Shown: positions 40,902 to 49,890 of the stretch, one piece after another | Numbering within the stretch: position 1 is the stretch's first letter | How the letters are laid out: each line of letters starts with the position of its first letter | From: Isotricha intestinalis | Taxonomy: Eukaryota; Ciliophora; Litostomatea; Vestibuliferida; Isotrichidae | Length of the DNA: 64,000 nucleotides | NCBI GenBank assembly: GCA_023807065.1 | Contig: JAJJLU010003509.1 | Location: forward strand, 1-64,000 | Direction: 5' to 3' | Notes under the pieces: generated by a model | The model's input: only the letters and a program-made list of their open reading frames with translations | Database searches by the model: none | Told to the model about the DNA's origin: nothing | Translations under genes and position numbers: made by a program

Positions 40902-41714
40902 TTATTTAACATCCTCTTTATTTTTTTCATCTTGTAGATTTTGTTGTTGAACATTTTGATCTTGAGCATCATAGAAAGCAGAATATTTATTAATAATAGA
41001 ATCACCAATATATTTATCTTCATGCCATTTATGTTGAGAGCAAAAAGATTTATGAATTCCTTTAAGCCAAGTATCAATACTTTTAAAATGATATTGAATA
41101 TTATAATATTTTTCACTCATAAATTGGAAAGTATCAAAAATACTAACTACACCATCACTATCTCTACTTCCAATAGTTTTTTCTCCTTCTCCATAATAAA
41201 TTTCAACATGAGTCATATTATGAGGTTGTAATCTCATGTTTTTGTCAGGATAATAAATTCCAGAATAAAAGATTAAATCTCCTGGTTTCATTTCTTCAAA
41301 TTGTATTTCTTCAGGTAGAACATCAAATTGATATCCTTGATTCCAATTACATAAATGAAAACCAAAATCTTCTTCCATTAATTTCACTACGTGACGAACT
41401 AATCCACAACAATCTAAAAATAATTCTCCTTGGTAATCGGGATGCTTTTCTAAATATTTTTTACCGTATGGAATTCCTAAAAGTGATTTTGCTGTTTCTA
41501 AAAATTTTATACGAAGTTCTTCCATTCTTTTTGGATCTTCTTTTTTCTTTTCATTTGCAATTTTATTCTGTTTTCTAAGGGAATTTATATATGAACGAAA
41601 ATTTTTGAAATTTCCTTGTAAGGAATTGTCTTTTGATGAAAAATTACAATTATCGTTTGATATTATTATTAATTCTGGCTTCTTATTTTCTTTCTTTTTT
41701 TCTCCTTCTGACAT
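40902..41714 (-). CDS. NlpC/P60-superfamily cysteine hydrolase-like protein
   Basis: The frame encodes 270 residues. After a Lys-rich N-terminal ~70 residues comes the papain-like NlpC/P60 fold: LDCCGLVRHVVKLM (~100-113) carries the catalytic Cys in the family's 'DC.GLV' setting, MKPGDLIFYSG follows, and MTHVEIYYGEG (~164-174) supplies the His. The Cys/Gln-rich C-terminal part contains HFKSIDTWLKGIHKS. Bacterial members cleave peptidoglycan stem peptides. In eukaryotes related proteins act on various amide or thioester bonds. There is no signal peptide, so a cytosolic role is likely. It converges on the phosphoesterase, 96 bp between stops. Confidence 0.8.
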   Translation of the reverse strand: MSEGEKKKENKKPELIIISNDNCNFSSKDNSLQGNFKNFRSYINSLRKQNKIANEKKKEDPKRMEELRIKFLETAKSLLGIPYGKKYLEKHPDYQGELFLDCCGLVRHVVKLMEEDFGFHLCNWNQGYQFDVLPEEIQFEEMKPGDLIFYSGIYYPDKNMRLQPHNMTHVEIYYGEGEKTIGSRDSDGVVSIFDTFQFMSEKYYNIQYHFKSIDTWLKGIHKSFCSQHKWHEDKYIGDSIINKYSAFYDAQDQNVQQQNLQDEKNKEDVK

Positions 41715-41832
41715 TTTTTAATTTTTTAAATTGGGTTTTTAAAAATTATTTATTAATTATATATATTTTTCAAAAAATTTGATTTATTATTATATATTAG
41801 GATTTAAAAAATTTATTTGATTTTTATTTTTT

Positions 41833-42678
41833 TTATTGTTCTTGTTGGTTTTCTTTTATGTTTTTACTTAATTTTTCTATTTTTGAATCTTTTTCTTGTA
41901 ATTCTTTTTGAAGTCTTTGTAATTTCTCTTCTAAATAACCTAATTTAATAGAATTATTTATTTCTAAAACTGGACTTAAAGTTTTATTATTGATTTGTTT
42001 AAATATATTTTCTAATTCTTTTGGTATTTTAGAACCATATTTTCTTTTAAATTCATTTAAAGCTCTAAAAATATTAATTTTAAATTCATTTTCTTTAATA
42101 ATTTCATTTTGTAATTTATTATTATCAATTAATATTTTTTTTAACTCATTTTCCATTTGAAATAATTTAGTAATAGATTCAGTTTTTGCCATTTCAACTG
42201 TATGATAATTATAATTTTGAGTTTGTAATTCATAATTAACTTTATCAAAATTTTCTTTTAAAGATTTATATTCTTCTTGAAGTTTTTTTCTCAAAGCTTT
42301 AAATTCAACATTATCTTTTTTCATTTTTTCAAATTCTGCTTTATCAATTAATTCATATTTTTCATTTCCTTTTTCACTATCATTAACTTTTTGATTATTA
42401 AATAATTCTAAATTATCATCAATTAAATTTAAAGTAATATGTTGAACACTTGCATTATCAATAACATCCTTTAAAGACAATTTTTCATTTGAACTTATTT
42501 CATCTGAAGGTGGTTGTTGTTGAGTTGCATTTAAATGTGATTTATTAAATTTATTTGTGTTTTTAAAAAATGAATTTCTTTGTGTTTTTGATAATCTAGA
42601 TCTTTCGGGTGATGAAACTGAATCATTTTTCGAATTTAATAAATTTTTAGTAGATTTTCTTTTTGTTGATTCTGCCAT
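41833..42678 (-). CDS. coiled-coil protein, unknown function
   Basis: The frame encodes 281 residues. The first ~90 residues are Ser/Lys/Asn-rich with several SP or SxxS sites, so phosphorylation is plausible. From ~100 to the C-terminus, heptad-spaced Leu/Ile/Met run almost without break (KFEKMKKDN..., KKLQEEYKSLKENFDKV, KLQRLQKELQEKDSKIEKL). A short break near 195-225 contains KRKYGSKIPKEL. I recognise no family. Its start is 59 bp from the divergent WD40 gene. Confidence 0.7.
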   Translation of the reverse strand: MAESTKRKSTKNLLNSKNDSVSSPERSRLSKTQRNSFFKNTNKFNKSHLNATQQQPPSDEISSNEKLSLKDVIDNASVQHITLNLIDDNLELFNNQKVNDSEKGNEKYELIDKAEFEKMKKDNVEFKALRKKLQEEYKSLKENFDKVNYELQTQNYNYHTVEMAKTESITKLFQMENELKKILIDNNKLQNEIIKENEFKINIFRALNEFKRKYGSKIPKELENIFKQINNKTLSPVLEINNSIKLGYLEEKLQRLQKELQEKDSKIEKLSKNIKENQQEQ

Positions 42679-42737
42679 TTTAAAATTATTTTTTTCACAT
42701 TTTATTTTTTTATATTATGGATTTTTATTCTATTTAA

Positions 42738-43637
42738 ATGAATAAAAATTTGAAGTTGATTCATATTATTAAAGATAATAATATTAATGAGAATATTATT
42801 ACTTCTATTGGGATTTTTCCTTCTGGAAATTTTATTTGTGTTTCTTCTGATAAATCCATTAAAATTTACAATGAAAATTTTATACTTATTGAATATATAA
42901 ATAATTCTCATAATGATAAAATTACTTTTGTTGACGTTAAAGATGAAAATAATTTTGTGACTTGTTCTTGTGATAAAAATATTAAAACTTGGATTAAAAG
43001 AGGAAATAAATTTGAAGAAAATAAAATAATAAGAAATGCACATAAATTACAAATTAATAAAGTTTTATTTTATGGAAAAAATATTATATCTTGTTCAAAT
43101 GATAATTTAATAAAAGTATGGGAAGAAAATAATAATAATAATTATCAATCAAATATAATTTTTAAACATTTAAATAGTGTATGTGCTATTTTATTATTAA
43201 ATGAGAAAAATATATTAGTTTCTTCTGGATTAGATGGAACTAAAATTTGGAATTTAAATAATTGTAATTTTATTTTTTCAATAGATGAAACTTGGTGTGC
43301 TTCTTGGAATGGTATATGTAAAATAAATAATGATGAAATTTTGGTACAAGAAAAAGTTGATTTTTCATTTAAAATTATTTCAATTTCTCAAAGAAAAGTT
43401 ATTAAAGCAATTGAATGTAATCATATTTGTTTTGGATTAATATCTATTGAAGATAAAGGAATTATTATAATTGGAGATGAGAGTATTATAAGAATTTTTA
43501 ATTCTAAAAATTATAATTTGATGAAAATAATAACTAATGCTCATGAAAAATATATTATAGGATTTCAACAATTAAAAAATGGATTAATTATTTCTTATTC
43601 ATATGATAAAACTTTAAAAATATGGTCATATGAATAA
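42738..43637 (+). CDS. WD40-repeat protein
   Basis: The frame encodes 299 residues, about one seven-bladed propeller. Repeats end in WD-like dipeptides: SVSSDKSIKIYNE, TCSCDKNIKTWIK, SCSNDNLIKVWEE, SSGLDGTKIWNL, GDESIIRIFNS and SYSYDKTLKIWS. GH-type or NAH starts precede several (NSHNDKITFVD, NAHKLQINKVL, NAHEKYIIGFQ). No other domain is attached, so it is probably a scaffold subunit. The partner cannot be inferred. Confidence 0.88.
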   Translation: MNKNLKLIHIIKDNNINENIITSIGIFPSGNFICVSSDKSIKIYNENFILIEYINNSHNDKITFVDVKDENNFVTCSCDKNIKTWIKRGNKFEENKIIRNAHKLQINKVLFYGKNIISCSNDNLIKVWEENNNNNYQSNIIFKHLNSVCAILLLNEKNILVSSGLDGTKIWNLNNCNFIFSIDETWCASWNGICKINNDEILVQEKVDFSFKIISISQRKVIKAIECNHICFGLISIEDKGIIIIGDESIIRIFNSKNYNLMKIITNAHEKYIIGFQQLKNGLIISYSYDKTLKIWSYE

Positions 43638-43784
43638 TTATTAAATATATTTATCATATTATTTATAAATTATTTTTTAATATTTAATTCTTGAATTAAC
43701 AAAAAAATAAAGAAAATAAGTTTTCTATTAAATCTATAAAAATATTTGAATAAAAATAAAAAAATAAAGTTTTTGATTAAATAG

Positions 43785-44630
43785 ATGGGAAATGAAGTTT
43801 CAAAGAACACAACAAATATATCAAATTCTCCAAAGAAAATAATAAAAGCTCAACTTCCTCCAATAAAAGGAATAGAGCATAGAAAGAGTCAATATTACAA
43901 TCACAATCAATTACATCCTCGTCCTTCGGGGATAAACATTCCAAATAGGAAAGGAGAGAAGAAGAAAAGAATAATAATAACAGCAAAAGATGTAAAAATT
44001 TCAACAACAGAATATGATGTATTAGAAGTAATAAAAAAAAATAATCATGAAGATATTGATCATAATTTAATAGAAAAATGTATATTGAATCATTTTTTTA
44101 TGAGAAATTTAGAGAAAGAAGCAAGGAATGAAATAATAAGAGAAATGACTCTTTGTAGAGTAAAAGCAAAAGATATTGTTTTTAAACAAGGTACAATAGG
44201 TAATTTTTTTTATATTATAAAAGAAGGTGATCTTGATTTAATTATTGATAATAAAAAAGTTAAAACACTTTCTAAAGGAAATTCTTTTGGTGAATTAGCT
44301 TTAATTAATGGTGCTTCAAGAAGTGGAACTGTTAAATCTATTAATGGAAGTTTACTTTGGTGTATGGAAAGAAAAAATTTTAAGAAAATTATTGATCATA
44401 TTAATTCTCAAAATTATATGGAAAATATTAAATTTATTAATGATATTAATTTCTTTTCTGGTTTAAGTAACAATTTAAAAACTTTACTTTCTAAAAATAT
44501 TATTAAAGTTTATTTTGAACCTAAAGATATTATTGTTAAAGAAGGTGATTTAGCAAGTTGTTTATATATTATTAAAGAAGGAGAAGTAAAAACTCCGAGC
44601 CGGAGAATTGAACTCCGGTCACCTGCGTGA
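43785..44630 (+). pseudogene. PKG-like cyclic-nucleotide-binding protein, truncated by a tRNA-Asp gene
   Basis: The frame encodes 281 residues. MGNEVSKN offers Gly2 for myristoylation. A first cNMP-binding domain lies at ~100-205 with the phosphate-binding cassette FGELALINGASRSGTV, including the conserved Glu and Arg, followed by LWCMERKNF as in alveolate PKGs. A second domain starts at ~216 and reaches YIIKEGEVK, where the sequence runs into the antisense of a tRNA gene. The last 12 residues and the stop are tRNA sequence. The rest of the second domain, any further ones and the kinase domain are absent from the next 340 bp and from the window. The donor-like GTAAAAA at 44586-44592 could be a splice site, but no downstream exon is visible. 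It is therefore a fragment, or an assembly join. Confidence 0.75.
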
Positions 44631-44664
44631 CAGGCAGGTATACTAACCACTATACTAGCTCGGA
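44593..44664 (-). tRNA. tRNA-Asp (GUC), second identical copy
   Basis: All 72 bases match the copy at 3684-3755, including the discriminator G. The identity stops exactly at the mature tRNA ends apart from a shared short T run. The Pol III terminator here is five T. The gene lies antisense to, and overlaps, the truncated PKG frame. Nothing in the stems is mutated, so it should be functional. Confidence 0.95.
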
Positions 44665-45008
44665 TTATTAATTTTTAATTAAATTACATCAATAAGTCGA
44701 TAAACAAAGGAATAAATTTACTAAACTTATTTTATTTTATAAAGGAAATATAAAAAAAAATTGAAAATTCAAATTAAATGAAAAACTATTTTTAAATATA
44801 TATTTCAAAAAGAAAATATTTTTTACAGGAAAAAATCATAACAATTTTTTCATTTAATTTCATTGAAATGAATTTAAATGGGAATAACATTAAATATTAA
44901 ACATAAATTATAAAAATTAAATTAAAACCTAAGAAATAATAATATATAAAAAATAAAAGATTAAATAATAAAATCACAAATTATTCAATACTATTTAAAA
45001 AAACAAAA
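44665..45008. other. AT-rich sequence between tRNA-Asp and DDX6
   Basis: I searched this stretch for the missing PKG exons and see none; it contains only A/T-rich sequence and the probable DDX6 promoter. Confidence 0.5.
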
Positions 45009-46369
45009 ATGCAAACAAACGATTTTCAAAAACCAAATAATCAATCATCAGAAACTCAAAAAGATCCAAAACAAGAAATTGAGAAAGAATCTGAGAAAGA
45101 AAATATTCAAAATCAAAAAGAAGAGCCAAAATCCTTAATACGTAAAATAGATGAAAGAGTGAAAACAAAAGTAAAAAAAATATAAAATAATAATATAAAA
45201 AAAAAATTTAATAAAAATAGGATGTAACAAATACAAAAGGTCAAAATTTTGATGATTACAAATTAAAAATAGAGCTTCTAAAAGGAATATATGAGAAAGG
45301 ATATGAAAAGCCAAGTCCAGTTCAAGAAGAAGTGATTCCAATAGCATTAATGGGAAAAGATATAATAGCTAGGGCAAAGAATGGAACAGGAAAAACAGGT
45401 TCATTTGTAATTCCAATATTAGAAAAAATAAATATTAATCAAAAATATGTTCAATCACTTATATTAGTTCCAACAAGAGAATTAGCACTTCAAACATCAG
45501 CCACAATAAGAGAAATAGGTAAATATTTAAATGTTCAATGTATGATTACTACAGGAGGAACAAATTTAAAAGATGATATATATAGATTATATAATCCTGT
45601 TCAAATTCTTGTTGGAACTCCTGGAAGAGTTTTTGATTTGGCTAATAAAGGAGCTTTAGATTTAAGTAAATGTGGAATTATAGTTCTAGATGAAGCTGAT
45701 AAATTATTAAGTCAAGATTTTCACAAAGTTTTAGAAAATATTTTAAATTTTTTACCTTCCAAAAGACAAATTATGCTTTTTTCAGCAACTTTTCCTTTAA
45801 ATGTTAAAAGTTTTAAAGATAAATATTTAAAAAATGCAATTCTGAAAAATTTAATGGAAGAATTAACTTTATTAGGTATTACACAATATTATACTTATTT
45901 AGAAGAGAAATTAAAATTACATTGTTTGCATACATTATTTCAAAAATTAGAAATAAATCAAGCAATAATATTTTGTAATACAACAAAAAGAGTAGAATTA
46001 TTAGCGAAGAAAATAACAGACATGGGATTTTCATGTTATTATATTCATGCAAGAATGGAGCAAGAAGATAGAAATAGAGTATATCATGATTTTAGACATA
46101 ACGCATGTAGATGTTTAGTTTCTTCAGATTTAATGACAAGAGGTATTGATATTCCTAATGTTAATGTTGTTATTAATTTTGATTTTCCTAAAAATGCTGA
46201 AACTTATTTACATAGAATTGGAAGAAGTGGAAGATTCGGTCATTTAGGTATTTCTATTAGTTTTATCACTGATGATGACGTCAATAATTTTTATGCTATT
46301 CAAAAAGATTTAGATACTGAAATTGAAGCAATGCCACAATCTATTGATAGAAATTTATATGCTATTTAA
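45009..46369 (+). CDS. DDX6: DEAD-box RNA helicase DDX6/Dhh1
   Basis: Exon 1 (45009-45170, 54 codons) and exon 2 (45221-46369) join across a 50-nt intron to give 436 residues. Exon 1 encodes a polar lead ending [19 protein letters not shown]. Helicase motifs appear in order: Q-motif around [46 protein letters not shown] and [10 protein letters not shown]. The phrases [10 protein letters not shown] and [15 protein letters not shown] are specific to the DDX6 group rather than eIF4A. DDX6 represses translation and drives decapping in P-bodies with Pat1, EDC3 and CCR4-NOT. The start codon is set by exon 1; without it the frame lacks the Q-motif lead. Confidence 0.95.
45171..45220 (+). other. 50-nt intron, DDX6 gene
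   Basis: The donor is GTAAAA and the acceptor AATAG. It has several stops in all frames. Removal joins KTK to [10 protein letters not shown] and keeps frame. Confidence 0.8.
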
Positions 46370-46554
46370 AATAGAAATAATGGTTGGTTATTTTTTTTTT
46401 GATTGCTATTTTTCTTATTTTTTTGGATTTGATGATTTTAAATTAAAGTTAATGATTTTTATAATTTAATTATATAAGTTTTTAATATATGGGTTTAAAA
46501 ATTAGAAAATTATTTTTTTTAATGAGATATTAAAATAATTTTAAATCTTCATTA

Positions 46555-46767
46555 ATGGGTTTATGCTGTTCTCATAATGAATGTATATTTCTTCAAAATA
46601 GCATTAAACAAAATCAAGTTAAATTACAAAATTATTTTGATGATTCATCGATTGAAATAACACCAAAGGAAATTAGAAATAAAGAAATTAAAATTGATTC
46701 TGAATATAAAAATTTAAAATTTGTCTCAGGACCAATTTTAAGACTTTTATTAAAAAAATTTAAATAA
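46555..46767 (+). CDS. small protein with dual-acylation-type N-terminus, possibly frameshifted
   Basis: The frame encodes 70 residues from ATG 46555. MGLCCSHNEC offers Gly2 for myristoylation with adjacent Cys4/Cys5 for palmitoylation. The rest is polar, ending GPILRLLLKKFK. An A7 run sits at 46750-46756. One A fewer there would extend the frame through NLNKTDLEKEVSNEGLDVL to a stop near 46818, giving about 93 residues. The codons in that extension look coding. The gene may be intact and short, frameshifted, or affected by a sequencing error in the homopolymer. Function unknown. Confidence 0.45.
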   Translation: MGLCCSHNECIFLQNSIKQNQVKLQNYFDDSSIEITPKEIRNKEIKIDSEYKNLKFVSGPILRLLLKKFK

Positions 46768-47249
46768 AACAGACCTTGAAAAAGAAGTTTCAAATGAAGG
46801 TTTAGACGTTCTAAAAGTTTAATTATAATCCTTATTTGGAAGTAATAAGTGAATTTTTTTGTATATCTTATGTAAATATTTTTTATTGATTTTAAGGATA
46901 TTTATCAAATGTAAAAAATATCTATTTTTAATGGTAAAGGAATTTTTTAATTCTAGGTAAAATAAAAAATTTATTCTCTTTTAATATTATTGAAATTATT
47001 TATATTGATTTTTCAATATTATCTTATCAAATTTAAAGACTTGAATTATATCTATTTGTTTTTATTGTTCTTAAATAAAATCATATCAAAATTATTATAG
47101 AAAATAAATTTAATAATATTAAATATATTAAATAAATATTAAAGTTAATTTTAAATTGAAATTCTTGTATATATAATTATTCACATAATATAAATTAAAG
47201 ATATATCCAATAAATAAACAAAAAAAAAATTTATTTCTAAATTTATGAA
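46768..47249. other. AT-rich intergenic region
   Basis: Apart from the possible frameshifted extension of the previous gene up to ~46818, I see no gene. It is the 3' flank of the FCP1-like gene on the other strand. Confidence 0.45.
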
Positions 47250-49454
47250 TTATTTTAAAGAAATTTTTCCCAAAATATCTTCTCTATATTTGAAAAGGAG
47301 TTCTCTAACATCAATTAAATAATTACTTTCAACAATTTCCATAGCAATAGTAACTAAAATTCTTCCTAAGAAAAGAAGTGAATTATCATGAGCATTATCT
47401 CCCCAAAAAGAAGAAATTAATATTCCATTTTCTTTTTGCATTTTGAAACTTTGTAAATTATTATCAACAATAATACATTTAGAAAGATCTCTTCCAAATT
47501 TAGAAATATCTTTAATATAATTATTATTATATATTGTACAATTATCTCTATATAATCTATGATTAAAATAAGTTCCTCTATTTTCTTCAATTACATCTAT
47601 AATTGGATCTGCATAATCTCTTGTAGATGAAGTAAATATAATACATTCATAATAATTTTTAACTAAATTTAAAAATTGAAATAAATATGGTCTTATCCTT
47701 GAAAATCCTTCATTTTCTTTACTATAAACAAATGATATTAAAGTTTCATCTAAATCTATGAATAATGTTAATGGCTTTATAGGAGATTTTTTTAAAATGA
47801 AATTATTTTTTGGATAACTATTTTTAATTTTTGTATATAATATAGAACCATTATTATTAATTTTTAAAATATCTAATATAAAAATTCTATATAATTCTTC
47901 ATATCTATATTTTGAATAATTATTATAAATTTCCAATAATTGATTATTTATAATATTCATATTAAATTTATGAGGTCTTAAAATTATTGATATTATTTCG
48001 TATATTTTGTCCATATTTCTATTAATTTGATTTATATAATATTGGGTGCTAGAAATTTTTCTTGATATTAATGATTTAAGTTTAATTACCCAAATGTTAT
48101 TTAAATATCCTTTTTGAATTAATGGTAAGAAATTATTCACAATTAATAAGAAATTGATATTATTTAAATAAATAATTTCTTTCATATATTTGACACATAA
48201 ACAAAAATATTCTGGTTTTAATGAAAATTCGTATACAATTAATAATGAAAATAAGATAAAAGTATTTGATTCTTCAATTATATTGGTGATTTTTTGATCA
48301 ATGAAATATTTACTAAGATTTCCTTTAATACAACAATTAAAATAAAAATCCCATAATTCTAAACAAGCTTTATTAACTAGATAAGAATTACTATGTTCAA
48401 GAAATTGTTCAATATTCCAAAATTTTTCTTCAAGAATTATTAAATCTTCAAAATTAACTGTTTTCTCAGAATCATTATTATAATTACAATTATTAAAATT
48501 TTCGTTAACAACTTTATGATTTCTATAATCATAAGTTTTAGAAACATAATCTAAAGATCTATTCATTCTATTATGACAATAAATATATTCATTTCCATTA
48601 TTAATATTCTTATTAATATAACAATTATAAGTATTACTATTTAAATTATTATTCATATAATTCTCATTATTATTATTATTACAATTATTATTATTACAAT
48701 TATTAACATTCTTAACAATGATTTTAGAAGGAACTTTCATAATAGGTTTCTTAATAATTTTTTTTTTATCCAGAAATTTAAAAATGTTTTTATTACAATC
48801 ACTTAAATATTTTGATAAAAGTGAATAAGGTTTAACTTCTTTTAAAGATTTAGTAGAAGCAGATGTAGTACTACTATATTCTTCACTTTCTTCCATTTCA
48901 TCATTTTCATGAACTGTTTCTAAAGTTTTTAAAGATAATCTAGAAAGAAAAGGATGAATTTTTAAATCTTTTTTAGTTTTTGCTGGTTTTTCAGGTTTTC
49001 TTATAACTAAATCTTTATTTAATTTATTTGAAAAATTTGAAAAAGAATTTGATCTTTTTATACATTTGTTTTTATTTTTTGATTGAATATTATTTTTAAT
49101 AGAAGATTGAAATTGAAGGAAATTATTTTGAAAAGGATTTTTCTTTATTTTAGGAGAACTTCTACTAGCATTTTTTTTTCTTTCATTAATAATTGGTTTA
49201 GGAGGAGAAGTTTTTATTGTTTCTTTTACACATGATGAACTTGAAGATTTCAATAATGAATGAATATAGTTTTTTTTAATAAGATTTTTTCCTTTTTGTT
49301 GATTTTGATTCGGAGAATTTGATTTTGTTTTTTCTATTGAATTATTTTTTTTTTCTATTTTTTCTTGAGTTTTTGTCATTGGGTAATTTCTCATTGTTCT
49401 TGATTGATATTTTATTTGCTTATTAATTCTATTTTTCATTTTTTCTGTCTCCAT
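47250..49454 (-). CDS. FCP1/SCP-like (NIF domain) phosphatase
   Basis: The frame encodes 734 residues. The first ~330 are Lys/Ser/Asn-rich with no fold I recognise. A helical region follows (~340-555). The C-terminal ~170 residues form a HAD-type NIF domain: LFIDLDETLIS (~563-573) with the catalytic DxDxT, RPYLFQFLNLV, IIFTSSTRDYADPIID, DNCTIYNNNYIKDIS, and CIIVDNNLQSF. Family members dephosphorylate RNA polymerase II CTD, lipin or other Ser/Thr targets; SCP and Dullard types are nearest. No BRCT domain follows, so it is not FCP1 itself. There is no membrane helix. Confidence 0.88.
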   Translation of the reverse strand: METEKMKNRINKQIKYQSRTMRNYPMTKTQEKIEKKNNSIEKTKSNSPNQNQQKGKNLIKKNYIHSLLKSSSSSCVKETIKTSPPKPIINERKKNASRSSPKIKKNPFQNNFLQFQSSIKNNIQSKNKNKCIKRSNSFSNFSNKLNKDLVIRKPEKPAKTKKDLKIHPFLSRLSLKTLETVHENDEMEESEEYSSTTSASTKSLKEVKPYSLLSKYLSDCNKNIFKFLDKKKIIKKPIMKVPSKIIVKNVNNCNNNNCNNNNNENYMNNNLNSNTYNCYINKNINNGNEYIYCHNRMNRSLDYVSKTYDYRNHKVVNENFNNCNYNNDSEKTVNFEDLIILEEKFWNIEQFLEHSNSYLVNKACLELWDFYFNCCIKGNLSKYFIDQKITNIIEESNTFILFSLLIVYEFSLKPEYFCLCVKYMKEIIYLNNINFLLIVNNFLPLIQKGYLNNIWVIKLKSLISRKISSTQYYINQINRNMDKIYEIISIILRPHKFNMNIINNQLLEIYNNYSKYRYEELYRIFILDILKINNNGSILYTKIKNSYPKNNFILKKSPIKPLTLFIDLDETLISFVYSKENEGFSRIRPYLFQFLNLVKNYYECIIFTSSTRDYADPIIDVIEENRGTYFNHRLYRDNCTIYNNNYIKDISKFGRDLSKCIIVDNNLQSFKMQKENGILISSFWGDNAHDNSLLFLGRILVTIAMEIVESNYLIDVRELLFKYREDILGKISLK

Positions 49455-49728
49455 TTTATTTTTTATACAATATAAAATGAATCAAATATTTAAAAAAAAT
49501 TTTTTTCTTTGTTTAATTATTCTGTGATTATATTAAACTATAATGTATTTTTATTTTTTTTTATTTATAAAGTAATTTTTAATAAAAGATATAAGGGAAT
49601 ACACTTTAATAATATTGTAATTTCACTTTTATATAATAATATTATTAATTGTTAAAAGACATTTGAATAAATAATTATTATCATTATTTTTTTTTAAAAA
49701 ATATATAAAACATTAAAAAATTATTGAT
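49455..49728. other. AT-rich intergenic region
   Basis: This holds the 5' flank of the FCP1-like gene and any continuation of the DDX6-like fragment. No helicase sequence is visible in it. Confidence 0.5.
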
Positions 49729-49890
49729 TTATAAAAAATTTTTTTCATCTATTTTACGTATTAAACTTTTTGGCTCTTCTTTTTGACTTTGATATAATTC
49801 TTGTTGATTGTCTTTTGGGGTATCTTGTTGAGGGACTTTTGGAATTACTGATAAAGGATTGTTTTGTTTTTGATCTTCGTTGGTTTGCAT
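49729..49890 (-). pseudogene. duplicate of DDX6 exon 1 (fragment)
   Basis: The minus strand encodes 53 residues starting MQTNEDQKQNN and containing [15 protein letters not shown] near the end. The real DDX6 exon 1 begins [11 protein letters not shown] and contains [15 protein letters not shown]. The match covers both ends of the exon, at the same length of 54 codons, and the middle has diverged. After the conserved end the sequence reaches TAA, no clean splice donor remains, and no helicase domain follows. I take it as a broken partial copy of DDX6. It could also be the lead exon of a lost paralogue. Confidence 0.75.

Noticed and set aside
44665..45008. Continuation of PKG beyond the tRNA
   Set aside because: No frame in this stretch, with or without mini-introns, shows the rest of the cNMP domain or any kinase motif.
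45332..46369. A DDX6 gene starting at an internal GTG
   Set aside because: The upstream exon with ATG 45009 and a 50-nt intron restores the Q-motif region, so the internal start is not needed.
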